A DNA stretch of 27,168 bases, from contig CADCQZ010000150.1 in NCBI GenBank assembly GCA_902803675.1, positions 1 to 27,168 of the forward strand. The letters are read 5' to 3'. The position numbers and the translations under genes are program-made. Shown here piece after piece: positions 7,301 to 15,906 of the stretch. This DNA is from an uncultured Eubacteriales bacterium (lineage in GTDB: Bacteria; Bacillota_A; Clostridia; Christensenellales; Aristaeellaceae). The notes beneath the pieces are model-generated. The model worked only from the letters and a program-made list of their open reading frames with translations, ran no database searches and was not told the DNA's origin. The first letter of the stretch is position 1. Each line of letters begins with the position of its first letter.

Positions 7301-8467
7301 ATGTACATCATCCAGACCTACAACAAGGTGGCCGAAGCCGGCCTGAGGGATTTCCCGGAGGCCAATTACCGCATCGAGAACGACACGTCGAAGCCGGACG
7401 CCATCCTTGTGCATTCCACGCCCCTGCACGATATCCCCATGGGGCCGGAACTGAAGGCGATCTGCCGCATCGGAGCGGGCACCAACACCATCCCGGTGGA
7501 CAAATGCACGGGGAAGGGCATCGTGGTGTTCAACACTCCCGGCGGGAACGCCAACGCGGTCAAGGAGCTGACCCTGGCGGCGATCATCCTGTGCATGCGC
7601 AATGTTCTTGACGCCAACGCCTGGGTGCGCACCCTGAAAGACGGGGAGAGCGATCCCGGCCGCGCGGTGGAGGAAGGCAAGGAAAAGTACCGCGGGCCCG
7701 AGATCATGGGCAAGACCATCGGTATCGTGGGCGTCGGCGCCATCGGGTCCCGGGTGGCCCGGGCGTGCTTTGACCTGGGGCTCACGGTGATCGGGTATGA
7801 CCCGTACCTGGGGCACAACCGGAAAAACGAGCTGAAGCAGTTCGTGCGGTTCGTGGATGACGTGAACGACCTGTACGCAGCGTCGGACATCGTGTCCGTG
7901 CACATCCCGCTCAATGAGGCCAACCGGGGCTTCGTGTCCCGCGATTCCATCGCGGCCATGAAGGACGGGGTGTACCTGATCAACTATGCCCGCGGCCCGG
8001 TGCTGGACAACGAGGCGGTGTGCGACGCCATCGATGACGGCAAGATCCGCGGTTTCGCGACGGACTTCCCCACGGCCCGGGAGCTGGGCTACGACCAGGC
8101 CCTGTGCACGCCCCATCTGGGCGCCGGTACTCCGGAAGCGGACGAGAACTGCTCCGTGATGGCCTGCCGGCAGATCCGGGACTATCTGGAGAACGGCAAT
8201 ATCACCAACTCGGTCAACTTCCCCAACGTGGCCTTCGCCCGGGCGGAGGGAGACCGTCTGGCGGTGATGCACTCCAATAAAGTGGGCATGCTGGGCCAGA
8301 TCACGGACATCTTCGCCACCGCCGGGCTGAATATCGAAAACCTGGTGAACAAGTCCCGGGGGGATATCGCCTACACCCTGCTGGACTTCAACGGTGAGGT
8401 GCCGGAGAGCATCGTGCGTCCCCTGGAAGCGCTGGACGGCGTGATCCGGGTGCGCCATATCCGCTGA
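7301..8467 (+). CDS. serA: D-3-phosphoglycerate dehydrogenase with ACT domain
   Basis: SerA oxidises 3-phosphoglycerate to 3-phosphohydroxypyruvate with NAD+, the committing step of serine synthesis. In the 388-residue protein the NAD motif GVGAIG is at 144-149, the substrate/catalytic Arg is in NYARGPVLD (Arg231), and the catalytic His is in CTPHLGAGTPEA (His272). A C-terminal ACT domain begins near residue 318 (RLAVMHSNKVGMLGQITDIF), the usual site for serine feedback. It is a short form without the extra intervening domain of long SerA. AGGAGG precedes the ATG at 7301. A strong terminator follows. No dedicated serB is in this unit, so the phosphatase of the last step is encoded elsewhere; the HAD-IB gene at 11964-12599 is one possible candidate. 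Confidence 0.96.
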   Translation: MYIIQTYNKVAEAGLRDFPEANYRIENDTSKPDAILVHSTPLHDIPMGPELKAICRIGAGTNTIPVDKCTGKGIVVFNTPGGNANAVKELTLAAIILCMRNVLDANAWVRTLKDGESDPGRAVEEGKEKYRGPEIMGKTIGIVGVGAIGSRVARACFDLGLTVIGYDPYLGHNRKNELKQFVRFVDDVNDLYAASDIVSVHIPLNEANRGFVSRDSIAAMKDGVYLINYARGPVLDNEAVCDAIDDGKIRGFATDFPTARELGYDQALCTPHLGAGTPEADENCSVMACRQIRDYLENGNITNSVNFPNVAFARAEGDRLAVMHSNKVGMLGQITDIFATAGLNIENLVNKSRGDIAYTLLDFNGEVPESIVRPLEALDGVIRVRHIR

Positions 8468-8485
8468 CTTCATGCGCCGCTGAAT

Positions 8486-8519
8486 AAACGGGCCGCTCCG
8501 TGTCGGGGCGGCCGTTTTT
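8486..8519 (+). terminator. Intrinsic terminator after serA
   Basis: A GC-rich stem (8486-8499 with 8505-8517, one bulged G and one G-U pair) and a 5-nt loop run into TTTTT at 8515-8519. It closes the ald-serC-serA unit. Confidence 0.85.
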
Positions 8520-8560
8520 GTGACAGAAGCTCGTTTCGGTCATTTGAAGGAGGGATCGCC

Positions 8561-9079
8561 ATGCTGCCCATGCGGGACCATATCCGGTCGGAGAGGCTCA
8601 CTCTGCGCCTCATGCGCCTGGAGGACTTTGAGGCCCTCCGGGACATCTGGTGCCGGGACGAGGTGAAGAGCACCTATATGCTGCCGGACCTTGAGGACGC
8701 CGCGGCGGCGGCGGACCTGTTCCGCCGCTATATGAGCCTGGCGCCGGGCCGGCTGTGCTACGCGGTGTGTCTCAAGGACCGCCCCGTGGGATTCATCCAC
8801 GAGGTGCGTTCCGAAGGGGATACCGTGGAGGTGGGCTACGCCTTCCATCCGGATCACTGGGGACGGGGCTACGCCTCCGAAGCCCTCCGGGCCGTGATCG
8901 CGGAGCTGTTCCGGATGGGGGCTCAGGCCGTGACGGCGGGCTGTTTCGAAAACAACCCGGCCAGCGGCCGGGTGATGGAAAAATGCGGCATGGAGCCTGT
9001 GGACAGGGTGGAGAGCGTGCCCTACCGCGGGGAGGTCAGGCGGTGCCTGTATCGGCAGATCCGGCGGCCTCATCGCTGA
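8561..9079 (+). CDS. GNAT family N-acetyltransferase, RimJ/RimL-like
   Basis: This is a 172-residue single-domain acetyltransferase that would transfer acetyl from acetyl-CoA to an amine. It resembles the RimJ/RimL branch: RSERLTLRLMRLEDFEALRD at the start, the acetyl-CoA loop in HPDHWGRGYASEAL, and the ENNPASGRVMEKCGM segment near the end. The substrate (ribosomal protein N-terminus, small molecule or antibiotic) cannot be told. GGAGGG lies just upstream of the ATG. I see no promoter in the 40 nt between the serA terminator and this gene. Its 3' end overlaps the end of the convergent MATE-ATPase gene by 44 bp, so no terminator can lie between the two stops. Confidence 0.88.
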   Translation: MLPMRDHIRSERLTLRLMRLEDFEALRDIWCRDEVKSTYMLPDLEDAAAAADLFRRYMSLAPGRLCYAVCLKDRPVGFIHEVRSEGDTVEVGYAFHPDHWGRGYASEALRAVIAELFRMGAQAVTAGCFENNPASGRVMEKCGMEPVDRVESVPYRGEVRRCLYRQIRRPHR

Positions 9080-10808
9080 ATTCCAGGGTGAGGTTGTTCA
9101 GGTTCAGGGAGTAGGTATAGCGGATCTCCTGGCACATGGCCATGACCAGCCGGATGCCCAGGGCGTCCTTGCCCTCTCCCGGGATGTAGTGGATCGGGTC
9201 GAAGGCGCCGCAGTCGTCCCGGAAACGCAGGATCGTGCGGCCCTTTTTACTTTGGATGCGGACGGAGAGATGGCGCTTGGCGCTCTTCGCGCCGAAGCCG
9301 TACTGGATGGTATTGGCGGCCATCTCCTCCACGCACAGGGCCACATGGGCGCTCGTCTTTTCGCTCAGATCGTGGCGGCGGCAGAAGTCCCCGGCCTCGC
9401 GGGAGGCTTCGGCCACCTCTTTGAGGCTGCGCAGGTCCCATTCCTTCAGGTCATCCGGCGCCGTGACGGCGTCGGGAGGGAGCATCAGGCAGGCCCCGTC
9501 CCGCCAGGGAAGGAGGCCTGTTTTTTTGCGGATCATCAGGCCGATGCCGATGAGCGCCAGGGTCTCGCCCGCCGCGAAGAAGAACCAGGCGCCCGTGGTG
9601 CCCAGGAAGCGGCTGAGGATGAAGGCGGCCAGCACGGGCAGCGCGGCGCCCTCCAGCACCGAGATCCATTCCGTGAGATACACCCGCTGTGTGGCCTGAT
9701 ACATGTTTTTGATCATATTGTTGAGGCAGCAGGGGATCATGCCGGCCGCGAACAGCCTTAGGCCGAGGACGGCCATGCTTTGGGCCGGGCCGCTCTCGGG
9801 CAGGAAGAGGCCCACGAAGGCGGGGGCGAAGAAAAGGAGCACGGCTCCCATCGCGATCCCCAGGATGACGGACCAGCGGGCCAGCAGACGCATCAGGGCC
9901 TTGATGGAGGTGATGTCCTCCTCATGCCAGAACACGCCGGACAGCGTCAGGGACACCCCGCCGATGCCCGTGGTGATGCAGTTGGAGGCGTTGCCGATGG
10001 TGCTCATCACCGAATAGGCCGCCACGGCGGCGCTGCCCCCCAGGCCCAGAAGGATCCGGTTCATGATGAAGATCGTCACCACGGAAGCGGCCATGTTGAA
10101 CACGGAGGGGATCCCGCTTTTGAACAGCTCGGCGATCTTTTTCCGGGTCACGTTTTTCCGGCTGAAGCGGAACACGCACTTTTTCGTGAAGAAATACGCG
10201 CCGCCCACGATCAGGGCCACATAGTAGCTGATGGAGGAGGCCAGCCCCATGCCGAACATGCCCCCGTGGACCACCAGCACGTTGATGAGGTCCAGCCCCA
10301 CGTCCGCCACGGTCATGCCCAGCACCGCCGCCACCAGCAGGCCGTTTTTTCCGGCCATCTGCATGAAGGGCACCAGGATCAGCGCGCCCATGGTGGCGGG
10401 CGCCCCGATGATGAACCCGGCCATATAATCGCTGGTCATGTCATACAGTTCGCCCGTGGTGCCGGCGCCCATGGCCGTGGCCAGGGGCCCGTGGAAAAGG
10501 AGCACGGTCAGGGTCAGCGCGGCGGATATGATCAGCGCGGCTCCCACGGCGGAGGAATAGCCCCTGTTGGTCTCCTCCTGGGAACCTTCGCCGATGGATC
10601 TGGAGCACACCACCTGGATGCCGGCGCTCAGCATGCTGCCGATGGCGGCGAAGGCCAGGAGCACGGGATTGGCCAGGCCGTAGGCGGCGATGGCCTGCGG
10701 CCCCAGGAAACGCCCGATCATGATGTTGTCGATCAGGAGGCAGAGGGACACCGTCAGCGCGGACAGGGTCTGCGCCGTAAGCATCTGCCTGACCAGTTTT
10801 CGGATCAT
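9036..10808 (-). CDS. MATE transporter fused to an RsbW/SpoIIAB-like ATPase domain
   Basis: The 590-residue product joins two domains. Residues 1 to about 445 form a polytopic MATE transporter (LLIDNIMIGRFLG near the N-terminus, about twelve hydrophobic segments). Residues about 451-585 form a GHKL ATPase domain of the anti-sigma/serine-kinase kind: N box CVEEMAANTIQYGF (Glu494/Glu495, Asn499), G1 box RFRDDCGAFDP (Asp531/Asp532, Gly534) and G2 box GIRLVMAMC (551-559). The reading frame is continuous and the ATP-site residues look intact, so this is a true fusion rather than two genes. GHKL domains of this type phosphorylate or sequester regulatory partners; a cytosolic regulatory or signalling role beside transport is inference. 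A GGAAGG ribosome binding site precedes the ATG. It is the last gene of the nine-gene minus-strand directon. No STAS anti-antagonist or PP2C phosphatase is in view. Confidence 0.9.
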   Translation of the reverse strand: MIRKLVRQMLTAQTLSALTVSLCLLIDNIMIGRFLGPQAIAAYGLANPVLLAFAAIGSMLSAGIQVVCSRSIGEGSQEETNRGYSSAVGAALIISAALTLTVLLFHGPLATAMGAGTTGELYDMTSDYMAGFIIGAPATMGALILVPFMQMAGKNGLLVAAVLGMTVADVGLDLINVLVVHGGMFGMGLASSISYYVALIVGGAYFFTKKCVFRFSRKNVTRKKIAELFKSGIPSVFNMAASVVTIFIMNRILLGLGGSAAVAAYSVMSTIGNASNCITTGIGGVSLTLSGVFWHEEDITSIKALMRLLARWSVILGIAMGAVLLFFAPAFVGLFLPESGPAQSMAVLGLRLFAAGMIPCCLNNMIKNMYQATQRVYLTEWISVLEGAALPVLAAFILSRFLGTTGAWFFFAAGETLALIGIGLMIRKKTGLLPWRDGACLMLPPDAVTAPDDLKEWDLRSLKEVAEASREAGDFCRRHDLSEKTSAHVALCVEEMAANTIQYGFGAKSAKRHLSVRIQSKKGRTILRFRDDCGAFDPIHYIPGEGKDALGIRLVMAMCQEIRYTYSLNLNNLTLEFSDEAAGSADTGTA

Positions 10809-10839
10809 AGGTCTTTTCCTTCCTTTGGTCGGCGGGTGA

Positions 10840-11664
10840 TCATATCAGTTTCAGCGTTTGGAAAGCCCTGAGGATACCGTCCTCATCCAGCGGCGGGCAC
10901 ACCAGGTCCGCCTCCGCCTTGACGGCTTCGGCGCCGTTCCCCATCACCACGGCCATGCCCGCGGCGCGGAGCATGCCCAGGTCGTTGGCGCTGTCCCCGA
11001 AGGCGATGGTGTCCGCGATGGGGACATTCAGGATCCGGCACACCTGACGGACACCGTGCCCTTTGTCCATGCCCTTGGGCTCCAGCTCGATGGTGGTATC
11101 CGCGTGCCGGATCACCTGATAGCGTTTCTCCAGCTCTTCCAGGAAAGGCGCGCAGCGCTCCTTGTCGGGGAGCTCGCAGGTCATTTTGTTGGCTGCCCAC
11201 GCGCCCCAGCAGGCGTTGATATCCCGGATCGTGGATCCGAACCGCGCGGATATGGAGGAGAAGAACCAGTGATCGCTGGCGTCCTCTTTTCCCATGTACA
11301 TGTATTCGGGGCCTTCCAGCAGGAAACGGACGCCGTATCTGCGGCCCTCCTCCACGGTCCAGGCGATCAGGTCCGCGCTGAGGAAGGGCTCGTTGAAGCA
11401 CTCGTTCAGGGACGTGTCCTCCATGACGCAGGTCCTTCCGCCGCCGGGGAGCTCCACGCGGGTGCCCCCGCCGGATACCAGCCCGTCCGGCTCCAGGTCG
11501 AACAGCGCTTTCTGGTGCACCGCGGCCCGGCTCCTGCCGGTGCTGGGGAAAAACCTGTGCCCCCTCCTCCGGGCGGCGGCGATGGCTTCCACGGCGCTGG
11601 AGGGCACGTGTTCGTTCCCGTCCCACAGGGTATTGTCCAGGTCAAAAAACAGGATCTTCGGCAT
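10840..11664 (-). CDS. HAD superfamily hydrolase, Cof type
   Basis: This 274-residue phosphatase has the Cof (class IIB cap) layout: motif I FFDLDNTL with nucleophile Asp8 and Asp10, motif II STGRS (Ser41/Thr42), Lys201 in the KGHGVRQV segment and motif III FGDSANDLGML (Asp224, Asp228). Cof enzymes dephosphorylate sugar phosphates, nucleotides or cofactor precursors such as PLP and FMN; the substrate cannot be assigned. The gene lies 12 nt downstream of the GIY-YIG gene and 31 nt before the MATE-ATPase gene, so it is probably cotranscribed with both. Confidence 0.92.
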   Translation of the reverse strand: MPKILFFDLDNTLWDGNEHVPSSAVEAIAAARRRGHRFFPSTGRSRAAVHQKALFDLEPDGLVSGGGTRVELPGGGRTCVMEDTSLNECFNEPFLSADLIAWTVEEGRRYGVRFLLEGPEYMYMGKEDASDHWFFSSISARFGSTIRDINACWGAWAANKMTCELPDKERCAPFLEELEKRYQVIRHADTTIELEPKGMDKGHGVRQVCRILNVPIADTIAFGDSANDLGMLRAAGMAVVMGNGAEAVKAEADLVCPPLDEDGILRAFQTLKLI

Positions 11665-11676
11665 TCTGTGGCTCCT

Positions 11677-11979
11677 TTAAGGTCTTGAGGGTGTTATTTC
11701 ATTCCCGGGGGCCCGGGCACGGATCAGATCTTCCTTGCGCTCCCGGGACATTTTCTTGATCTGCGCTTCCCTTTTGCGCGCCGCGGTGAAGCTTTCCTGT
11801 TCTTCGGCCCAGGCCAGCGTCACCGGCAGGCGGGAACGGGTATATTTGGCGCCCTTTCCGGCGTTGTGGGTCCTGATCCGCCGCTCGAGATCGCAGGTCC
11901 AGCCGCAGTACAGGCTGCCGTCGGCGCAGCGGAGCAGATAGGTGAAGGGGATCCGTTCCCCGTTCAGGTCTTCCGCCAT
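11677..11979 (-). CDS. GIY-YIG nuclease family protein (UPF0213/YhbQ-like)
   Basis: This 100-residue protein consists of a single GIY-YIG domain: the first motif as TYLLRC (residues 13-18), the second as SLYCGWT (22-28), the Arg-rich helix [10 protein letters not shown], then KYTRSRLP, and the catalytic-position Glu71 in [11 protein letters not shown]. Small stand-alone members of this kind have nuclease folds, but their biological roles are mostly unsettled. The start ATG at 11979 lies inside the end of the HAD-IB gene (16-nt overlap), and an AAAGGA site lies rather far upstream, so translation may be coupled and the exact start is less sure. Confidence 0.88.
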   Translation of the reverse strand: MAEDLNGERIPFTYLLRCADGSLYCGWTCDLERRIRTHNAGKGAKYTRSRLPVTLAWAEEQESFTAARKREAQIKKMSRERKEDLIRARAPGNEITPSRP

Positions 11980-12599
11980 GACTCTACAGGGTATCCTTTC
12001 TCCCGGGCGGCTTTGAGCATCTTCCGCCCGGGATCGATCACAAGGGGACTGCCCACCAGGGCGAGCATCTCAAGATCTCCCCGGCTGTTTCCGCAGGCGC
12101 CGCAGGTCTTCAGGTCGATCTTTCTTTGGGCAGCCCAGGAACGCACCCGGTCCGCTTTCTCCTGCCCGCGGCAGTTTTTGAGCACCCGGCGGTCCTTCAT
12201 TTCGGTACAGATGACATCGTCCGCCCCGAGAGCTTCCCCCAGGGGGATCATGTAATCCGACGTGGAAGCGCTCACCAGCACCGTGAGCGTGCCCTCGGCC
12301 TGAAGGCGCCGCCATTGACGGAGCCCTTCGGGCAGCAGGCCGGGCATGAGGCAGTCGGCAGTGAAGCCCCGGGCAAAGCGCTCCAGGGCGTCATCGTCCA
12401 TCCTTTTCTCAAAGCGCAGGCAGCGTTCCTTGAGCGTCTCGACGCTGATGCGCTTTAGGGCGTACAGGATGCCCGCGCCGGCGGCGGCCATGAGATCCGC
12501 GGGGCTCATGCGGTGCTTTTTCAGGGCATAGGCCATGCAGCTCAGGATGGAGTCCCCCCGCCGCAGCGTACCGTCAAAATCGAAAAAGACCGCTTTCAT
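11964..12599 (-). CDS. HAD-IB family phosphatase
   Basis: This 211-residue HAD hydrolase of the SerB/CicA-like IB branch has the nucleophile motif FFDFDGTL (Asp7, Asp9), motif [11 protein letters not shown] (Ser110, Ser112), a conserved Lys in the GQEKADRV stretch, and motif [13 protein letters not shown], where Asn171 stands in the place of the first Asp of the common GDSxxD and Asp175 remains. That Asn form is seen in the YfhB/CicA-like group. The natural substrate is unknown; a phosphoserine phosphatase role is conceivable because serA and serC are nearby without serB, but the gene sits in a different unit. It overlaps birA by 4 nt at its start and the GIY-YIG gene by 16 nt at its end. Confidence 0.88.
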   Translation of the reverse strand: MKAVFFDFDGTLRRGDSILSCMAYALKKHRMSPADLMAAAGAGILYALKRISVETLKERCLRFEKRMDDDALERFARGFTADCLMPGLLPEGLRQWRRLQAEGTLTVLVSASTSDYMIPLGEALGADDVICTEMKDRRVLKNCRGQEKADRVRSWAAQRKIDLKTCGACGNSRGDLEMLALVGSPLVIDPGRKMLKAAREKGYPVESWRKT

Positions 12600-13333
12600 C
12601 GGGCCGGGCCCTCCTTTTTGAGCAGGGTCTCCCCGGTGCGCAGGCTCATCGCCCGGCCGGACGGATCCCGCACGGTGAGGCTCAGGTCGTCCCCGATGCC
12701 CGTGACGACACAGGGCACCGGATCGGTCCCGTTCCGCCAGAGCACTTCCTGCTCAAGGAGCATGTTCCTTGCCCGGTACATCCGGGCGACCTCGGGCAGG
12801 AAGCCGTCCTCAAGGCAGGGGAGCAGTCTTTTGAGGATGGCGTCCATCAGGCCTTCGGGGGTGAGGCCTTCCCGGTCCAGGGCGCCGGCGGGGCCCGCCT
12901 CCGGTGGGAAACCGCCCTCGGGGGTCTTCAGATTGACGCCGATGCCGCAGACGAAGCCGCCGGGGATGCCCTCACACAGGATGCCGCACACTTTTCTGCC
13001 GTTAAGGTACAGGTCGTTCACCCATTTGATCTGCAGCTCTGTCCGCGCCGCGTTTTCCAGGGCCAGGCACACGCACGCGCAGATCCGGGGCGTCAGGGTG
13101 AGGGGATCGCGCACCATGGAGGCGGGCAGGTACAAGCTCATGTACAGCCCGCCGGGGGGCGATACGAACTGCCGGCCCAGGCGGCCCCGGCCGCCGGTCT
13201 GGGTGACGGCCCTCACCACGGTCAGGGGCCGGAGCGGCCCGTACGCGCTCAAAACACCATCCCCTCCCGCCCAGTCCTTCAGGGCTGTGTTCGTAGAGGG
13301 GATGCTGTCGACGGTGATGATATGGAAGCTCAT
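12596..13333 (-). CDS. birA: Biotin--[acetyl-CoA-carboxylase] ligase, non-regulatory type
   Basis: The enzyme activates biotin to biotinyl-5'-AMP and attaches it to the lysine of biotin carboxyl carrier domains. The 245-residue protein begins directly with the catalytic domain (VDSIPSTNTALKDW) and lacks the N-terminal winged helix of repressor-type BirA, so it is probably not a transcription factor. The adenylate loop is TQTGGRGRLGRQF (residues 44-56), with LYMSLYLP after it, and the catalytic-site KWVNDLYLNGRKVCGIL (103-119) follows. A small C-terminal SH3-like domain is present. Its start overlaps the fprA stop by 4 nt and its own stop overlaps the HAD-IB start by 4 nt, a sign of translational coupling. 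Confidence 0.94.
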   Translation of the reverse strand: MSFHIITVDSIPSTNTALKDWAGGDGVLSAYGPLRPLTVVRAVTQTGGRGRLGRQFVSPPGGLYMSLYLPASMVRDPLTLTPRICACVCLALENAARTELQIKWVNDLYLNGRKVCGILCEGIPGGFVCGIGVNLKTPEGGFPPEAGPAGALDREGLTPEGLMDAILKRLLPCLEDGFLPEVARMYRARNMLLEQEVLWRNGTDPVPCVVTGIGDDLSLTVRDPSGRAMSLRTGETLLKKEGPAR

Positions 13334-14526
13334 TTGAGCGCCGCGGCCAGGGCGTCGGCCATGGCGGCCAGGGCGTTCTCGTTTTCCTCCGTGGGGGCGG
13401 AGCGGATGGTCAGCGTTTCGTCAAGGACGGTGACCGCCGCGCCTTCCAGGATCGCGCGCATGGTCTTGCCCGCGCTGGGCGCCCAGGTGCCGTTCTCCAG
13501 GAACGCCGCGGTGTGGTTCTGCCAGTCATGGGCCTTCAGGTCGTGGAGCAGGGTCTCCATGGGCTGGAACACGCCGGCGTTATAGGAGGCGGCGGCGAAT
13601 ACGGCGGCCCTGCAGCGGAAGGCCTCGGCCACGAGGAAGCTCAGATCCTGCCCGGAGATATCGATGACGCTGACATCGCCGACGCCGCGTTCGTCCAGCA
13701 GGGCCGCGAGCTTTTCGGCGGCCCTCATGGTGTGGCCGTAGATCGTGCCGCAGAAGATCACCACGCCGCTCTCACCTTCCCAGCGGCTCCACAGGTCGTA
13801 GTCCTTAAGGAGGGGAGAAATGTCCCCGCGCCACAGGGGGCCGTGGAGGGGCAGCACATATTTGATGTCCAGCGGGGCCGCCTTTTTGAGCAGTGCCTGG
13901 ACCTGCCTGCCGTATTTGCCCACGATGTTGGCGTAATACCTCCGGTACTCGTCCCTTTCCCGGGGCGTGTAGCCCACCCGGTCCGCCCACAGGCTGCCGC
14001 CCAGGGCGCCGAAGGTGCCGAAGGCGTCCGCGGAGAAGAGCATGCCTTCCTTTTCCTCGAAACTGACCATGACCTCCGGCCAGTGGACCATGGGCGCGGT
14101 CAGGAAGGTGAGGGTATGCTCTCCGAGGCAGAGCGTGTCCTTTTCCTTGACGGGCACCGCGGCTTTGGCGATGTCCGCCCCGGCGAACTGCTGCAGCATC
14201 CTGACGGCGCCCGCCGTGCAGTGGATCTTCACGTTCGGGTAGGCCCTGACCACGTTTTTCACGTTGGCGCCGTGATCCGGCTCCATGTGGTGGATGATCA
14301 GATGGTCCAGTGTCCGGCCGCCGAGAGCGGCGGTCAGGTTGTCCATGAACGCCTCGGATACGGCCTGGTCGGCCGTGTCCATCAGGGCGGTCTCCCGATC
14401 CAGGATCACGTAGGCGTTATAGCTCATCCCCTGGGGAACGGGGTAGACGTTCTCGAACAGTTTCAGTCTCCGGTCGCTGCAGCCCACGTATCTGACGGCG
14501 TCACTGATGTTTCTTACAGTATGCAT
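13330..14526 (-). CDS. fprA: FprA family A-type flavoprotein (flavodiiron protein)
   Basis: Flavodiiron proteins reduce O2 to water or NO to N2O in the cytosol of anaerobes, taking electrons from rubredoxin or similar donors. The 398-residue protein has a beta-lactamase-like diiron domain followed by a flavodoxin domain, the simple class A layout. Diiron ligands are visible at family positions: HHMEPDH (His80, Glu82, Asp84, His85), His148 in APMVHWPE, Asp167 in SADAFG and His228 in LPLHGPLW. The FMN phosphate loop is FCGTIYGHT near residues 258-266. The ATG at 14526 has an AAAGGG site upstream. The gene lies 20 nt after dut and overlaps birA by 4 nt. No rubredoxin gene is near; whether O2 or NO is the main substrate cannot be read from sequence. 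Confidence 0.95.
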   Translation of the reverse strand: MHTVRNISDAVRYVGCSDRRLKLFENVYPVPQGMSYNAYVILDRETALMDTADQAVSEAFMDNLTAALGGRTLDHLIIHHMEPDHGANVKNVVRAYPNVKIHCTAGAVRMLQQFAGADIAKAAVPVKEKDTLCLGEHTLTFLTAPMVHWPEVMVSFEEKEGMLFSADAFGTFGALGGSLWADRVGYTPRERDEYRRYYANIVGKYGRQVQALLKKAAPLDIKYVLPLHGPLWRGDISPLLKDYDLWSRWEGESGVVIFCGTIYGHTMRAAEKLAALLDERGVGDVSVIDISGQDLSFLVAEAFRCRAAVFAAASYNAGVFQPMETLLHDLKAHDWQNHTAAFLENGTWAPSAGKTMRAILEGAAVTVLDETLTIRSAPTEENENALAAMADALAAALK

Positions 14527-14546
14527 TTTTAAATCCCTTTCGTGTA

Positions 14547-14975
14547 TTATCGTGTGCCCGTGGAGCCGAGCCCGCCCCGGTCGGGGGCGTCCAGATGAGG
14601 GACGGCCGTGATGGACACATCGGGCATTTTTTTCATCAGGCGGAACTGGCAGATCCTGTCGCCTTTTCGGATCCGGGTGTCCCGCAGGGCGATGACGGGG
14701 AAAAACCAGATGTCCCCGTCCCCGCAGTAGCTCTCATCGATCACGCCCACGGAATTGGCGGCGATGATCCCCCAGGTCTTGTACGTGCTGGAGCGGGGGG
14801 CCACATGGGCCTCGTAGCCCGCGGGCAGGCGCATGCTGACCCCCAGGGAAACGGGCTTCCATTCGCCCCTGTTCAGCGTCACGTCCTCCGCGGCGTACAG
14901 GTCGATCCAGTCCCCGACGCGGGTCTTTTTGATGGCGGGGATATCCGCGTGATAGCGGACCAGGATCTCTTCCAT
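14547..14975 (-). CDS. dut: dUTP diphosphatase
   Basis: The trimeric dUTPase hydrolyses dUTP to dUMP and pyrophosphate, keeping uracil out of DNA and feeding thymidylate synthesis. The 142-residue protein has the five motifs: [11 protein letters not shown] (I), [11 protein letters not shown] (II), [14 protein letters not shown] (III), [10 protein letters not shown] (IV) and the C-terminal arm DRGGLGSTG (V). Motif I has Trp-Ile where Gly-Tyr/Phe is usual, and motif III has the longer Ser-Tyr-Cys-Gly-Asp-Gly-Asp form; both are known to me from a Firmicutes/phage branch. It lies 25 nt after the methionine aminopeptidase gene and 20 nt before fprA. Confidence 0.94.
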   Translation of the reverse strand: MEEILVRYHADIPAIKKTRVGDWIDLYAAEDVTLNRGEWKPVSLGVSMRLPAGYEAHVAPRSSTYKTWGIIAANSVGVIDESYCGDGDIWFFPVIALRDTRIRKGDRICQFRLMKKMPDVSITAVPHLDAPDRGGLGSTGTR

Positions 14976-15000
14976 ACGGGCCTCCTTTCGTTTCCGGCAG

Positions 15001-15891
15001 TTACCAGCACAGCACCTCGTGCCCGGTCTCGGTGACCAGCACCTCGATCTCCCACTGGGCGGAGGGCATGCCGTCGGCGGTATAGATGGTCCAGCCGTTC
15101 TTTTTGTCCTCCCGGATGGCGGCCTTGCCCAGGTTGACCATGGGCTCGATGGTGAACACCATGCCGGGCACCATCAGCATCTCTGTGCCGGGGGAGCTCA
15201 CGTAGCTCACCCAGGGGTCCTCATGGAAGGCGTTGCCGCAGCCGTGGCCGCCGATCTCGCGCACGATGGTGCAGCCGTTCTCTTTGGCGTGGCGGTTCAC
15301 GGCGCTGCCCATGTCCCCCAGGGTGTGCCAGGGGATGACCTGCTTGAGGCCTTCCTCCATGCACTCCTTGGCGATCCGGACCAGAGCTTCCTTTTCGGGC
15401 GTGGTCTGACCGATGATGAACATCCGGGACGAGTCGGAAAAATAACCGTCCAGGATGGTGGAGCAGTCCACGTTGATGATGTCCCCTTCCCTGAGGATCA
15501 CGTCCGGGGCCGGGATGCCGTGGCACACCTGCTCGTTCACCGACGTGCAGACGGACTTGGGATACCCCTGGTAGTTCAGGTCGGCGGGGATGCCGCCCAT
15601 CCCGTAGGTCACGTCGTTCACGATGGTGTTGATCTCCTCGGTGCTCATGCCGGCGCGGATCTTTTCGGCCACCGCGTCCAGGGCGGCCATGTTGATCGCG
15701 GCGCTCTTTTTGATGCCTTCCACGTCCGCCGGGGTCTTGAGCAGCTTGCGGGTGGGCACCTCATATCCCCGGAGCTGATAGGCCAGGATCCTGTCCTCGA
15801 CAGGCTGATGGCAGTGCTTGTATTTTATGCCGCTGCCGCACCAGCAGGGGCCGTTCCTGTCGGGCCGCTGCAGGGTCATTCTCTGCCGCAT
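15001..15891 (-). CDS. map: Type I methionine aminopeptidase with N-terminal SEC-C motif
   Basis: The enzyme removes the initiator methionine from nascent proteins. The 296-residue protein is about 45 longer than a minimal MetAP because it carries an N-terminal SEC-C zinc motif, [17 protein letters not shown] (Cys16, Cys18, Cys27, His28), likely to help docking at the ribosome. Catalytic-domain metal ligands are at Asp142 (NVDCS), Asp153 (FSDSS), His216 (GGHGCG), Glu249 (FTIEPM) and Glu281 (SAQWEIEV), with substrate-site His124 (VCHGIP). The ATG at 15891 is preceded by AAAGGAG 10 nt upstream; a second in-frame ATG four codons on has no better site. It lies 15 nt after the HMA gene. Confidence 0.95.
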   Translation of the reverse strand: MRQRMTLQRPDRNGPCWCGSGIKYKHCHQPVEDRILAYQLRGYEVPTRKLLKTPADVEGIKKSAAINMAALDAVAEKIRAGMSTEEINTIVNDVTYGMGGIPADLNYQGYPKSVCTSVNEQVCHGIPAPDVILREGDIINVDCSTILDGYFSDSSRMFIIGQTTPEKEALVRIAKECMEEGLKQVIPWHTLGDMGSAVNRHAKENGCTIVREIGGHGCGNAFHEDPWVSYVSSPGTEMLMVPGMVFTIEPMVNLGKAAIREDKKNGWTIYTADGMPSAQWEIEVLVTETGHEVLCW

Positions 15892-15906
15892 AGCGATCCG
15901 GCTCCT

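Noticed and set aside
9922..10179. Other long frames inside the MATE-ATPase gene, on both strands
   Set aside because: All are in shifted frames of a gene with clear family motifs and have no start signals of their own.
12513..13337. A 274-codon plus-strand frame antisense to birA and the HAD-IB gene start
   Set aside because: It is Arg/Ser/Pro-rich, typical of antisense frames here, and lacks a ribosome binding site or any domain.
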